Below, piece after piece: positions 23,000-33,820 of a DNA stretch of 35,000 nt (the stretch's first letter is position 1; each line of letters starts with the position of its first letter). Source of the DNA: Actinidia chinensis. Its lineage: Eukaryota > Streptophyta > Magnoliopsida > Ericales > Actinidiaceae. The notes beneath the pieces were generated by a model. It worked only from the letters and a program-made list of their open reading frames with translations. It was not told where the DNA came from and made no database searches. The translations under genes were made by a program, and so were the position numbers. The stretch is from assembly GCA_009663005.1 (NCBI GenBank), contig VIGQ01001698.1:1-35000 (forward strand), given 5' to 3'.

Positions 23000-23610
23000 C
23001 TTCCTTTTTATCCTAATATCAGATTCTGAGCCTGAGGCCTCACCGTATTTTTTACTTGTTTTTCCCCAGTTTTTTGGGGGTCAAACATAGATTAAGGCCT
23101 GAGGATCAGATTATCAAACGCGAAACAGAAAGGTAATGCAGAAACATGACCTGATGCAAATCTGCGAATAGGACCAACAATAAATCTGGGAATGTAACTA
23201 TCCCAGGAAGATATGCGTAAACCACCTAATAGAACAGTATCGCACCAAAACCAGCCAACACAGCGTACATCCAGACCCAAACAGAAAGACCAGCAACAAA
23301 ACCAGACACAGCCAAAGAACAGTGAGTACCAAAAAAATATGAAAAAGAGGTTATTGCCAGAAATTTGTTCGAGAGCAGGTAGAGCAGATCCAGCAACACA
23401 GATGAGCTTAATCCCCAACAGAACCCCAGGCACCCAGGAAACTTGCGTGCAAACAGATCCAGAGCTCTGTTCGGAGACTTGCTGGTGAAGTATCATGAAA
23501 GGGGGGAAGGGGGGGGGGAAGGGAAACGCAAGAAGAGTCTCGTGTAGGAAGGACACCAAAATATCCAAGGAGGCTTGGTTGAGAGCTTCTCTCTCTAAAC
23601 CTTTAACTTG
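23000..23610 (-). other. LINE 5'UTR / internal promoter region
   Basis: The segment lies between the 5' target duplication and recognisable ORF1. It contains a C-rich run (G-rich on the plus strand at 23501-23522) and a long open frame on the minus strand (23092-23646) that is rich in F, W, C and L, crosses the insertion boundary, and matches no protein family known to me. It is best read as untranslated sequence. Plant L1 5'UTRs carry an internal promoter; I cannot point to its elements. Confidence 0.5.
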
Positions 23611-23626
23611 TATATCCGCGATTCTT
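23611..23626. repeat. LINE target-site duplication, 5' side
   Basis: TATATCCGCGATTCTT, the counterpart of 17588-17604 with one base fewer. It fixes the LINE 5' end at about 23610 and shows that the element is not 5'-truncated, as most LINE insertions are. Confidence 0.8.
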
Positions 23627-23680
23627 GTACGTTTATCCTGGCACATTTACTAATTCTCCTGGGTAGATCAATAACTCTCA

Positions 23681-23830
23681 ATTAGTGAGAGTCAGGGTCC
23701 GGAGCAGGCTGTTGTGCGGGTTACGGTTAAGCCCCCGGGAGACGTTTTGTTTACAGCTGTGGAGACAACGTGAGCCAGATTATTATATCCACGGAATGTG
23801 TGGGTCACAGTATAACTGACTCTCATAATC
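23681..23830. repeat. Short inverted repeat beside the LINE 5' end
   Basis: TTAGTGAGAGTCAG at 23681-23694 faces CTGACTCTCATAAT at 23817-23830, about ten paired bases around 122 bases of relatively GC-rich DNA. It lies 55 bases outside the LINE target duplication, so it belongs to the older flanking sequence. It could be a very short MITE, or part of a stem; no target duplication is clear. Confidence 0.35.
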
Positions 23831-24638
23831 TTTTTTATTATAAAAAAAAGCTATTTTAACAAAGTAAATACACTAAAATTAACTTAGATTAGATAGATAT
23901 TAACTGTGATAATTTGAAATTAAAATTCACAATAGGGAGTAGTTGTAGTGAAATAAAAGATCAACCAAAACTGCTGAGTCATTCTATTTGAAAATTTTGG
24001 AAAATTTCTGGTTTGTGTCTAGTAAGGAGTAGTAAACTTTTTTTTATTACTATGTATATATTGTCTTTTTTTTAGCAAGAACTTTCACGTACACACTGTG
24101 CTATAATTTATCAAAATAGTGATTGAAAATTTGATAAAATTTATCCAGTGCTTCAATACAATGACCTTATGTATAAAATACTATCATTTTTTCATAACTA
24201 AGTCATACTCCATACAACAGCCATGTGGAGGAAAGAATCTAACACTTATTCATAAGCCTTTATTCCCGTGCGTTGGATTTATTTTGCAAAAAAAAAAAAT
24301 AAGTGTGTTTACTTTCTTACTATTTCACAGGGATCGTAACGAATTGTGTAAGTTGATACACAAAAATAGTTAAGGGGATTAATATGATGTATTTTTTAAT
24401 TAAACTGGTGTTGAAAATGGGGGGGGACAAAATATCATAGGTAAAGGGGTTTTTATTTGGAAATTAAGGCCAAAAAAAGGCCCAAACCGTTGAAAAAAAT
24501 TCTATTTTAAGTCCTACCTAAATCATTCTGAAATTACCCCTCAGCCATTTAATTTCTCTCGAAAAAATGGATTTGATCTGGAATAATGCAACTCCCCCGA
24601 AAGGCTGAGCCTTTGGTTGGTAGATGAAAAACCCCCCA
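23831..24638. other. AT-rich intergenic DNA
   Basis: No gene recognised. The open frame at 24119-24373 (plus) is AT-driven and has no motif. Confidence 0.45.
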
Positions 24639-24868
24639 CCGGGGTTTTCAGTCCACGTTTGGAAAAAATTCGCTTATTTATTTTGTTCTAGTCTGGGAAA
24701 ACCACGATCAAACCTGACAGTAACGATGGTATATATATATATCTCATAAATATATATATATTATATATATACATAATATCCGAAAGTTATTTGACATCCC
24801 AAACTAACCGTCCAACCGATCGGGACCGACCCAAAATGAAGTAACTAAAGTGGACTGAAAACGCCCTT
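24639..24868. repeat. MITE-like element with GTTTTCAGTCCAC ends
   Basis: The left end GGGGTTTTCAGTCCACGTTT (about 24639-24658) and the reverse-complemented right end GGGCGTTTTCAGTCCACTTTA share GTTTTCAGTCCAC exactly as an inverted repeat, about 230 bp end to end. The centre contains a TA-rich microsatellite at about 24729-24772. No coding capacity. The target duplication is not evident, so the superfamily is open. Confidence 0.5.
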
Positions 24869-27551
24869 TAGTACCAAAATTTAGGGTTACGTCCACTAAA
24901 TGTGACGAAACCAATCAATTTAAAGATTTCAGACCCGCGACCGACCACCCGAATGATATACACTTATTATCTAGATGCCAGGATGCCGTTCTACTTTCTC
25001 AATTAGGAATCAGGATGCCTTACAGATTTGGCAACAGAAATTAAATATTTTCACAACTATTATTATGGCAGTGGCCCGTTCAATGCCAGAGAGCCGAAGA
25101 GGATATGTCAAAGTCGGCCACTTCCAGGCACGCTAATGTGCACCATGGATGGATGCTCCACCATGTGAATCATAAGGATGGAATTCTGTTCCAGGTTGGT
25201 ATGGCATTTGGAGCGCAATAAGGGAAGATGTCATTGTGACTTCGCTTGATACTATTCTATATCCAATGTAGTCTCTTTACCACCAGAAAGACTGAAGGCA
25301 ACTAACAATTGGCTGCCCGTTGGATTGTATTGAAAATTTTGAACCATTTCAAACAGTGCAGACTGTTTGGACAGAATTTTGATACAGAGAAGAGACGGAA
25401 GGAAGGTTAGTAATGCATAGTTTTATGTTATCTGCAAAAAGGAGGTGTGATTCTGCTCTTCTAGGGTATTTCGTACTGCTTGCAGGTACATGCCGAACAT
25501 GGCAAGAATTGAATTGAACATCCTTAAATCGAAAATTTTGGAAACAGTAGAAAAAACTAGCTCTTACCCACCCCACCCCACCCCCAACAAGACACCAAAT
25601 TCTACCTTCTATGAAAACAAATCAACCACACCAATGGGAATGCCATGAAACACTAGTTCACAAAACAAACAATTATAACTGACACAATGCAAAACAGTTC
25701 CCTCAAGAATTGCACCATGAATGTCGATCGGATTGCTAAGTTTTACTGGAAAGAGCAAGAAGGATGACAGCCCAGACACCAAAGGGGCATGACCACATTT
25801 ATACTAGTGTTGGTTATCTATGAACTAGTATTGCTGTTTGCAGAATTTTCACACCAAGTTATGGATTGCGATTAAATTAAACAACTGGTGTATGGATGCT
25901 TGGTTAAAACATGCAAAATGCGGCTGCATACAATTAAAAGGAAACAAGATGCAAATAAAATCAAAAACAAAACCAAATGATAAGTAAAAGCACCAATTCA
26001 GCGTAGGGAGCAGAACTAAAAAGGCAATATCCGAGTTACATTTCTAACAAGAAAATTAGAACGAACTCATGCTTGAGAATTACTTTATCATTGCATGGCA
26101 AAGAAAAGAAAAAGGCCATAATGAAAAGTCACAGGTAATGGCCAAAACAAGAGTATATCATTCTAGTGCTTTACCCCCGGGCTTTACCATACATCAGTGG
26201 TAGCTCATATATTGTATCTTTTCCAAATATAAAAGAGACTATTCATTTCTTTGCGCCCATGTCTACATACAGTGTAATGAGATCCATTTTCCCCCTCTGT
26301 CTTTAATTATTTGAAGAAAATACATTGAAACCTAAACCTAACAGTTCTCGAAATAGACAATACTTGCAAATTTTATTTAAGTATGAAACAAGTGCACGTT
26401 GAGTTTTAGGTTACAGGGGGCAGGGAAGGGGGAACCACCAAGTGATTAGCACAATCTGTAAGGTCTAAATTTTGCTCTGGAGATGACCAAAAAATGACAA
26501 AGATTAAAAGGCCATTCATATTTTGTGGCAGCTAGGCATTTCTTCATAACTACGGCTCCTATTAATTCATTTGTTGGCAAGACAATATTGATTTCATTAC
26601 ACACCCTTTTTTAACAATTTGAAGTGATAGGACCGACGCTGGAGAAGGTTCCTTCCTAATGTCGGTACATGGAAGAAAGGAGTGAAGAGCTCCCTCCCAC
26701 ATATCCCCTCCAAGGCGTCCGAGAGCCTCCCCAATGGATCTCCTCAAGTGCCAAGAGAACCTCTCCAAGTAAGCCCCTCCGAGGAGACAAGAGCGGGGAT
26801 CCAAGGGACTCTTGGAGCCTCCTGGTGGGACAAGCTTGCTCGGCTCTTCAATGCCCAACATGAAAACATATGGGGGATCGTTAAACCAGCCTAAAAAGGA
26901 CTCAAGGATCACCCAACCCTGGACTGGCCTCTCAACGTCATAGCACTTGAATCGCCAGCAAAGTACCAAAGGGACGAGCCTAACATTTAACGCTCTGCCA
27001 TATGATGAGAGTCACCCTTGATACTCTCGGGCTTCAGGGCGGTTGTACAGCAGGCCCAGGTGGGGCTGTTAGCCCCCCCTGACTTTCAAAATATTACAAA
27101 ATTTGTTTTAGATTTTTTGTTTTTTACACTTAGCCACTTAAAATATATAAATTTTTTTTTTATAATTTAGCCCCCCAAACCTAAAATCCTGGATTTTGCA
27201 TGCCTCGGCTTCTTAGCCACACTCCAAGACAATCCTTGATTCACTTGGGGAGGAATCCAAACCTCATCTCCGATTAACAACTACAACACTTAGAAGATAC
27301 ACCCATTGACATCTCCCCACCGGTCTCCACTCAGTTGGGGCGAACTCCGACAATGCTTTGGTGGAGCAGGGCTAAGCACCAAGACAAAGAGGGTAAATAT
27401 GTGATTGAATGATAGATGAAAGTTTAGGCAAAGGAAGAATGAGGGCCCTTCTGATCAGGCATGAAGAGAGAGACGGCATTGACCAAAACTTCTAATACCT
27501 TGGGAGCTACATCATACCCCCCCAAAACCTTCCTTAACTATCACCTAAATA
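24869..27551. other. Non-coding DNA, no recognised gene
   Basis: Mostly AT-rich and without coding motifs. A more GC-rich block at 26620-26970 is open on the minus strand for 135 codons (26562-26969) and partly on the plus strand, but resembles no family that I know. Around 27058-27186 lies transposon-like sequence with TAGCCCCCC near each end of an AT-rich core, which could be the remnant of another element. Confidence 0.4.
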
Positions 27552-27691
27552 AGCTCCGTTTGAGATGCTTAAAAATCAAGCTTTTTTTTAAGTTTTGCTA
27601 CCAAAAATATCAAGATTTTTTGTTTTTTTTGCTTTTATGGCTTTATTTACCTAAAATTAAGCAAAAAGCAAAAACAGAAAAGCAAAAAAAC

Positions 27692-27723
<32 letters not shown>

Positions 27724-27769
27724 TAAAAACTAAAAAAAAGCTGAAAAAAAGCTGGTGCCAAATGGAGCC
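27552..27769. repeat. MITE, family A copy 3
   Basis: It begins AGCTCCGTTTGAGATGCTTA, and the reverse complement of its right end is GGCTCCATTTGGCACC. The 218-bp core is A/T-rich and includes AGCAAAAAGCAAAA and CCAACTCTGATTG, both of which recur in the reverse complement of the copy at 29404-29612. Those internal matches make common family membership more certain than the ends alone. Non-coding. Confidence 0.7.
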
Positions 27770-28784
27770 TAACTCTACAAGTATAATGATAATTAGCCCC
27801 TAAGGTATGGTCCTTAGGACTTGAGCTGTTTTGGTCAACCTCCAAACCTGCTATCCAACGAGGAGGCCTCCACCAGCACAGTGAGTCGGTGACAGTGCCT
27901 AATTGTTTACATTAGGCCATCAAAGTAGTACACTTGTACCATTTTTTATATTGGTTACTTGACGCTTATTTTTCTATTTTTTATTTTTGTAGGTTGTCAT
28001 AACCCATTGGAAGTTGTCCAGGGGTCAAAGTGTCCATTTCCGAAGTATGAGAACCAATTACCAACTCTTCAAAATTCAAGGGCCTGCATGTAAGTGTGTG
28101 GGAGTAATAGATTTTATGTTTTCTTAACCCTAACCATCCTATGATTGGGGAGCACCCATAAAACGAAATTCTGGGTTTATTCTAAGGTTGCTCAAATTTG
28201 GAGGCGGCAAAAGAGAAGCACACAAAAAATAACTTTCCACCACCATGAACCGCTAAACGGATCGTGAGGGTTTAGATAAAACTCTAGCCAAGTAATTTGT
28301 ATTTTGTATTCGGTTAGGATTTATATTGATTAGTTCACAGTTGTATACCTCTAAGGCTTATGATTTTTTGAGTAGTATTTATTTTTATCAGGTTTCAAAA
28401 ATTATCAATCAAACAAATTATCAAAAAGCGAAATTAGATAAAAACTTTAAGGTATTTGAATCAATTTGCTTGGCAACCCAAAGTGTCTACCAAACTCTTT
28501 CCAACACCCACTAGCGGGACTCGCATTGAACTCCCGACAGTCCGCTTGCCATTCAGCAAGTATCTTGTACCCGTATCTACAGTTGCTGTATCAGAATACG
28601 GACACACATCTCTACGGGTTTTAGCCGTCTCCTTAGTCGCCAGCCAAGCGCTTGTTAAAGCTCACACATTACCAGATCTCTCTCTTTCTAGGGTGATATC
28701 TTTCCCTCTTCATCGTCCTCCACAACAATATCTTGCCAATGGACTATTGCCTTTCGAATTTGAATTCGAATGACGATGGAGATT
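27770..28784. other. Intergenic DNA, no recognised gene
   Basis: No coding motif. A plus-strand open frame at 28456-28773 covers a stretch that looks like repetitive DNA rather than a protein. An almost perfect palindrome (TTCGAATT, two bases, AATTCGAA) lies at 28753-28770. Confidence 0.4.
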
Positions 28785-29350
28785 CTAGTTGAAATTTCAT
28801 TTGCTTCAGAACCCTAGGTTTCGACACAATGCAACGCTCGACGAACCAACCGAAGGCGATTCTGCAATGTCTGCAGAGAGAAAATGAGGTATCGACCTCT
28901 GGGCCCCTACACATCGAGCAAGGGTTCGACGCACCGTCGGAGACTCGATTAGCAAGACCTCTGCGGAAGGGAATATGATCCCGGTGTGGAAACTTCCTGG
29001 TTAAGAGAGTGAAATTGGAGAAGACGGGGGGAGAAAATCGGGTCCGAACATACTCGTTCAGGCGGGATGGGATGGGGCAGACTCCGGAAGAGGCGGTGAA
29101 GAGCGGTGAGGGGGAAGGGGAGAGGGAGGAGAGAGAAAGCGGTGGGCGGGTGGGGGAGAGAGGAGTACGGAAATTGCGTTGCCAGAAGAGGGATTTGGAG
29201 GAGAAGGAAGTGGACAGGGCGAGGCACTTGTGAGGCGGGCAGCCGAAGGAGTTAAGACGCGGAATGTGGAGGAGTCGAGGGTGGAGGCGGCGGAGGAGCG
29301 GATGCTTTGATGAGAGGTCGATAGTACAGGTTTGGTGTCTGAAATTCAAA
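28785..29350. other. GC-rich island, candidate 5' exon region of an unidentified gene
   Basis: A sharp rise in GC content within AT-rich flanks. On the minus strand 28744-29349 is open for 201 codons and rich in S, P, R and L (for example LSPTRPPLSLSSLSPSPSP), like an organelle transit peptide or a disordered N-terminus. It is preceded by an acceptor-like TTTGAATTTCAG at 29351-29340. On the plus strand an ATG at 28829 opens MQRSTNQPKAILQCLQRENE and runs straight into AATGAG/GTATCG, a good donor site. Either strand could carry a real exon; the frames may also be disturbed by indels. I cannot name a product. Confidence 0.3.
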
Positions 29351-29403
29351 TCATACTATTTCTTTGATCCACTTTTGGACAGGTGGCTGTGTTAGAAACT
29401 TAT

Positions 29404-29612
29404 GGGCTCACGTTGGCCTCAGTGGTTTTTGCTTTTTTCTGGCTTTCTGGACTTAAAGAAGCAAACAAATAATCAGAGTTGGCTTTTTTGATTTTGCTTT
29501 TTGCTTCGTTTAGCTAAAAGTAAAGTACAAAAGCAAAAAAAATAAAAAAAATTTCGTAGTCTTTTTGTAACAGTTAAAATCAGCTTGGCTTTTAAGCATA
29601 CCAAACGGAGCC
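29404..29612. repeat. MITE, family A copy 4 (opposite orientation to copy 3)
   Basis: The right end, reverse-complemented, reads GGCTCCGTTTGGTATGCTTA, almost identical to the left end of the copy at 27552. The reverse complement continues with the same internal landmarks (AGCAAAAAGCAAAA, CCAACTCTGATT). The left end (GGGCTCACGTTGG) is eroded. About 209 bp, non-coding. Confidence 0.7.
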
Positions 29613-29614
29613 TA

Positions 29615-30048
29615 GCCCTGTTTGATAAACCAGGTTAGAAAGGGGGGATTGGGATTAGGGTCGGCCCCTAATCCCGGTTTGGGTGTGGCACAGGCCGCCG
29701 GACTAATAATCCCACCATTTTGAATGATTGTTAATCATGGGAGGGTGGGATTAACAATCCCCCTACTCTAGGTTTCAAATTGACAGTTTATCCTTGATAT
29801 TTTGTTATATTTATGTACAAATAAAGGGCAAAGTATGAAATTTCATGAAAAAAATTCCATAATTTTTTGGACACTATTGACCACATTACTCTTGAATTAC
29901 TAATCTCACGGTCTAATCCCGGTGACAAAACCAAAACAACCCCGTTGGATATGCCCTCATTACTAATCCCTATCATTATCAATCTCAAGCATAATCCCAC
30001 CTCATTACTAATCCTATCAATTCTATCACAATTATCAAAACGAGGCCT
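29615..30048. repeat. Second MITE family (TAATCCC-rich), abutting family A copy 4
   Basis: It starts GCCCTGTTTGATAA, and its reverse-complemented end reads GGCCTCGTTTTGATAA, giving inverted repeats of about 15 bases around 434 bp. Near the left end are arrays of GGGATTA/TAATCCC motifs, including the inverted pair TAATCCCACC (29707-29716) and GGTGGGATTA (29744-29753). Near the right end TACTAATCC recurs three times. Non-coding. Only two bases separate it from the preceding MITE. Confidence 0.6.
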
Positions 30049-32374
30049 TTAGAACCTGATGTGAAGTGAACTAGCGGTGAATTCTTGTTTGTTTAAATAT
30101 ATATGTTGAAATGGGTGCCGATCCACAATACGGTTGTGTCTTATTTCCGTGTTTATTTCTTACTCTGAATCTCGCAAAGTCGGAGTCACTATTGGCAGTT
30201 CAGGTGATGAGTGGATGTTGATTCGGGTAGATGGCGGTAAAGTCCTCGTGGGGAATACATATCTTGTTTTATGGGTTTTGGGATAGGCTTAATTCAAATT
30301 AAGATGGATACCGAACGTGAGGACTGTAAGGCACATTCTAGAATTAGGTAGATACTCATTTCCTTGGGAACTCTAGACTCCAACGACTTGTTATAAAGTA
30401 AGAGGTGGAGAGCATGAGCCGATGTCAACATGGCACTCTGATGAAGGGGTCAAAGCGCCACTGGTCTTTATTTTCTTCAAGGCAGCAGCTACACGGTTAC
30501 TGGTGATAATGACCTAAACTGCAAATCGAGAAAAACTGTAAGGGACCAAAATTAGGGGAATGATATAAATTTTATACAAATCAAATCTTCAAGCAAATGG
30601 GCTGGAATCGTATGACGTGGAATTCGGGGGCTGCTTGGGCGACCACCCCAACATTTATTGCGGCTAGCAAATGGTAATCATAGTAGCAAATCGCCACTTG
30701 AACATTAGAACCTATCCGCCAAAAACAGAAAAACTCTTCTCACACATATTTACTGCTGCCTCTACGGTAGTTCGACTTCTACTAACACCAATTTGTGGCC
30801 AAGCAACCTTGTTACTTAACCCCACCATTTCCCTCTCACTCATATGCCTAAATGCTATTTATCAGTTCAGACTACTGAAAAACAGAGAGGGAAATCTCAT
30901 AGCAATAGAGTTTGATACCAGTGAGGAAATATAAGGGTATACCCGGTTTTTGGGTGAGGAGAATGTGAATATTATACAATTTCCTTCTCTGAAAATATAT
31001 GACATTTTGCCGTGGACTTAGCTATTAAGCTGAAACCACGTTATATCGTTGTGTCTTTTGTGAGTTGTCTTGTTTTATTTCCCAATGTTTATTCTTACTA
31101 TTTGGTTAACGAATCACTGCATGTCAGCAGAATCTAAGTATCGGTTCAAGTCCATGGGTCAATAGAACAGTGGTAGTGACATAGAAGAGTGCCCAACCAA
31201 AACGTTGGAATGGTTCTTGATAGGTCTACGCATTGGATTAGGTGCCACAAATAGTAGGGAATTCATCGTTAAAAACCAAGAAGGTACCAAATTTAAATGA
31301 AGTAAGTAAATGAAAAATTTGTCACGTTTGGTTTTTTGTATGAATTTTGTTCGGAACTTCAAAATTTTGGTAGAGCTCATTGACAGAAGTTTGTTGGTGA
31401 ATCATTTTTATGAGAGTTGGATTTTGGATTTTTGTCGCTATGGAGTTCTGAGTTCTTTGTTTTATTTGACGAACGTGTTTGGTTCGTTGGAGTTTTAGTT
31501 TGGTGCTTAGTTCTTGTTTGTTGGATTGTTCCCATGTGTCGCGCATGTTTCGTTTTGGAATTCTTAGAGCACCTATTTTTTACTTAGAGGGCTTGCGAGG
31601 AAGTCACAACTGACTTTGCTTTTATTTTGCATGGTCATGGTGATTAGATATTCGTGGAAATTTTCTAAAAATTTGCTCACCCTCAATTTTGCCGACCTTT
31701 GGTCTACTCTTGTTCATTCGTTTCCACAGAAGCTTTAGGTTGTTGGTGGGCTAGTCATGGAAGTTTTGATGAAGATGGTTGAGGGGAAATTTTCTAGCAA
31801 GTTTGCTTTGGAGGTTGTACCGAAAGTAAATAAAACCGAAAACAATAATTCAAAATTAAAAAAGCTAAAGCTAAACGCAAGTCCACTTACAGGGAAGACA
31901 TCGCCGACCCTTCAACAATTGTCTATGAGAATACCCCCTTCTATGAAGCAGCATAGAAGAAGATCAGCAATTGGATTGTGCGTGCAATTGGGTGTCACCT
32001 TCAAGCGCGTCTAACAACCCACAACACGCCAACCACAATATTCTCCGGTAGATAGAAGCATAATATGGCATTGGGTAGTCAAGTTGAGTTGAGAAGGTTC
32101 ACTAAAAATCAAAAGGAAATTTATCAAGGAAAACATGAACAGCTGAAGAAAGAAACGAGAGAGGAAAGGAAAACAATAGAGGAATCAAGTGCCACGGAGA
32201 AACCCCTCGTACTAAGCAAACCACAAACCCCCACTGGGAAGTTATCTATATCTCAGCTTTTGCATAAAGCATCCTGGAGGCTCTAAAAATCTTGGAGATA
32301 AAATTAGAAACCAATTGGCTGCCGCTTGAAAACCAATATTCTCGCAAAGGTATCAAAAAAGTTCTGGTGGATCC
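30049..32374. other. Non-coding or unrecognised DNA
   Basis: There is no family match. Two plus-strand frames, 31757-32014 and 32065-32286, are lysine-rich and lie close together in different frames; the second (MALGSQVELRRFTKNQKEIY at its start) has a more protein-like composition than its surroundings. They could be remnants of one frame split by an indel, but nothing supports a function. Confidence 0.3.
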
Positions 32375-32540
32375 AATTAGAATACAATAATTCATTCGAA
32401 AGTAAATAAATAAACATGACTGACATATGAAAGTTAAGACACGAGAGCATTAAGAGCGCTTTTACGATCCATAGAGTGCCCTGGAAATTAAGAATGTAAT
32501 AGCTATTACTATAAGAGTCTAGCAATACATAGAGGTGGTA
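32375..32540. repeat. Diverged repeat A, first copy
   Basis: It aligns with 34598-34785 in the same orientation. Shared landmarks in order are CATTCGAAAG, AAAGTTAA followed by GACA, GAGA then CATAAGAGC-like sequence, GGAGTGCC / AGAGTGCC, and AGAGT followed by ATACATAG. The second copy has internal insertions. Non-coding. Confidence 0.5.
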
Positions 32541-32951
32541 AGCACGGAATTCGAGTTGGGGGGCGCTCATTCCCCCAATGGTTGTCGTTTGTTGTTGTGG
32601 GGTATAAGAGAGAGAGAAAGAAGAAGAGAGTGATAGTGATACCTGGAAAGATTTGAGGGCTGGAGGTTCATGATCGGTAAACTAGCTTGGGGATGGAGTT
32701 CGCCAAGAAGCAGAAGAGATGGGAATTTTGGTTGATCTTGAATCTGTTCCAATCATACTATTTCTTGTTCCATGTGGGAAATGGAAAAGTTTATAAGAGA
32801 AAAATGGAAAATTCAAAACTTAGAAAAAATATTTACAAAATAATGCGCTGGTGCATGTTAAAGAATGAAACCATGATGTACAATGCAAGACATGGCAAGA
32901 GCTGGCTAGGGGAAAGTCCTGGTTATAGTAATCTACTTGTAGTCAACCTCC

Positions 32952-33310
32952 ATTCTTCCTTCGTCCTTGGTCACCTCCACACCGGTAAATCTCTGAATTT
33001 GCAATCCATTACAGATTTAGCACAAAGGAAAAATACAAGGAATACCAAGAAAAAACTAATATAGGAGCTCTCAAAGGGGAAAAATACACTTGACTAGAGA
33101 AAGAAATCAAATGAAAATATAACCATTCTTTACACGTCAATTATGAGGCCATGATCTGCAAGGACAGACAACGAACAAAGTATATAATAGATAACGAATA
33201 TGAAAAGTTGTGGGAAAACAACGCCAAGAAGATGAGTACAAGTGGGTCATACCCAATAAATAATGCACCAAGATGAAACTTCAAGAGAGATTAAATCGCA
33301 TTATACCCCA
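32952..33310. repeat. Diverged repeat B, first copy
   Basis: It aligns with 33821-34200 in the same orientation, offset about 0.88 kb. Landmarks in order are ATT-TTCCTTCGTC, TAAATCTGAAT-like sequence, AAAGAAATC, ATATAAC, CACATCAATT / CACGTCAATTAT, TGTGGGAAA, CATACCCAA, and TGCACCAAGATGAA. The similarity is clear but eroded by substitutions and indels. Confidence 0.55.
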
Positions 33311-33820
33311 GTGCTCCCTCCACCGTAAACAAGATCCCCAACTTCCTAGATACCTTAACCAAAACGTCAACACAGGACAACTAAAATTACAGGCTAAAAT
33401 AGGAATAAAATTTATGTTTGTATAGATACATAAGTGAATTGTTTCTTGTTTATATAGATACATAAGGAAAAGTTGTGAAACAATTTGGCTTTCTGACCCA
33501 CCATTACTTTCCAAAATACAGAAGAAAACTCTTTTGAACCTCAAAATTTAGACACAGACCGGAGAGGAGGAGGAGCAAGCCCACACTCCCGATATTCACA
33601 ACACCAACACTCACAAACACAATTCACCTTCACATTTGTATTAGATTGACTCTCCTTACAGCAGACGTGTACTTGATTAGACAGAAAACATTGACATCAC
33701 CTTTCCATGTTTTTATATTTCCAAAGTTAGCCTTTTAAATAGAAAATTAAGCGACTAGAAAGGACATGAGAGTAGGCCACCGCTTGTGTGGACTAGACAT
33801 CAGTGAAATCAATTTCCAAT

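Larger units (their letters stand above)
17605..23610 (-). mobile_element. Full-length L1-type LINE (non-LTR retrotransposon), degenerate
   Basis: About 6.0 kb, the usual size for plant L1 elements. Read on the minus strand the order is complete: 5'UTR (23610 to about 23000), ORF1 with a gag-like nucleic-acid-binding domain and CCHC knuckle, ORF2 with apurinic-type endonuclease, reverse transcriptase and zinc-binding C-terminal domain, and a short poly(A) at 17611-17603. A 16-17 bp target duplication flanks it (17588-17604 and 23611-23626), which supports a single complete insertion by target-primed reverse transcription. All domains are split by many frameshifts and stops, so it cannot be active as read. 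Some of those may be sequencing indels, because the pattern matches that in the MADS-box gene. Confidence 0.92.

Noticed and set aside
23092..23646. 184-codon minus-strand open frame
   Set aside because: It crosses the LINE insertion boundary, has biased F/W/C/L composition and matches no family; it is better explained as LINE 5'UTR.
24729..24772. TA microsatellite as a replication origin or matrix-attachment site
   Set aside because: A simple TA repeat inside a MITE-like element; nothing else supports such a role.
26562..26969. 135-codon minus-strand open frame in a GC-richer block
   Set aside because: No motif, and overlapping open frames exist on the other strand, so openness reflects composition.
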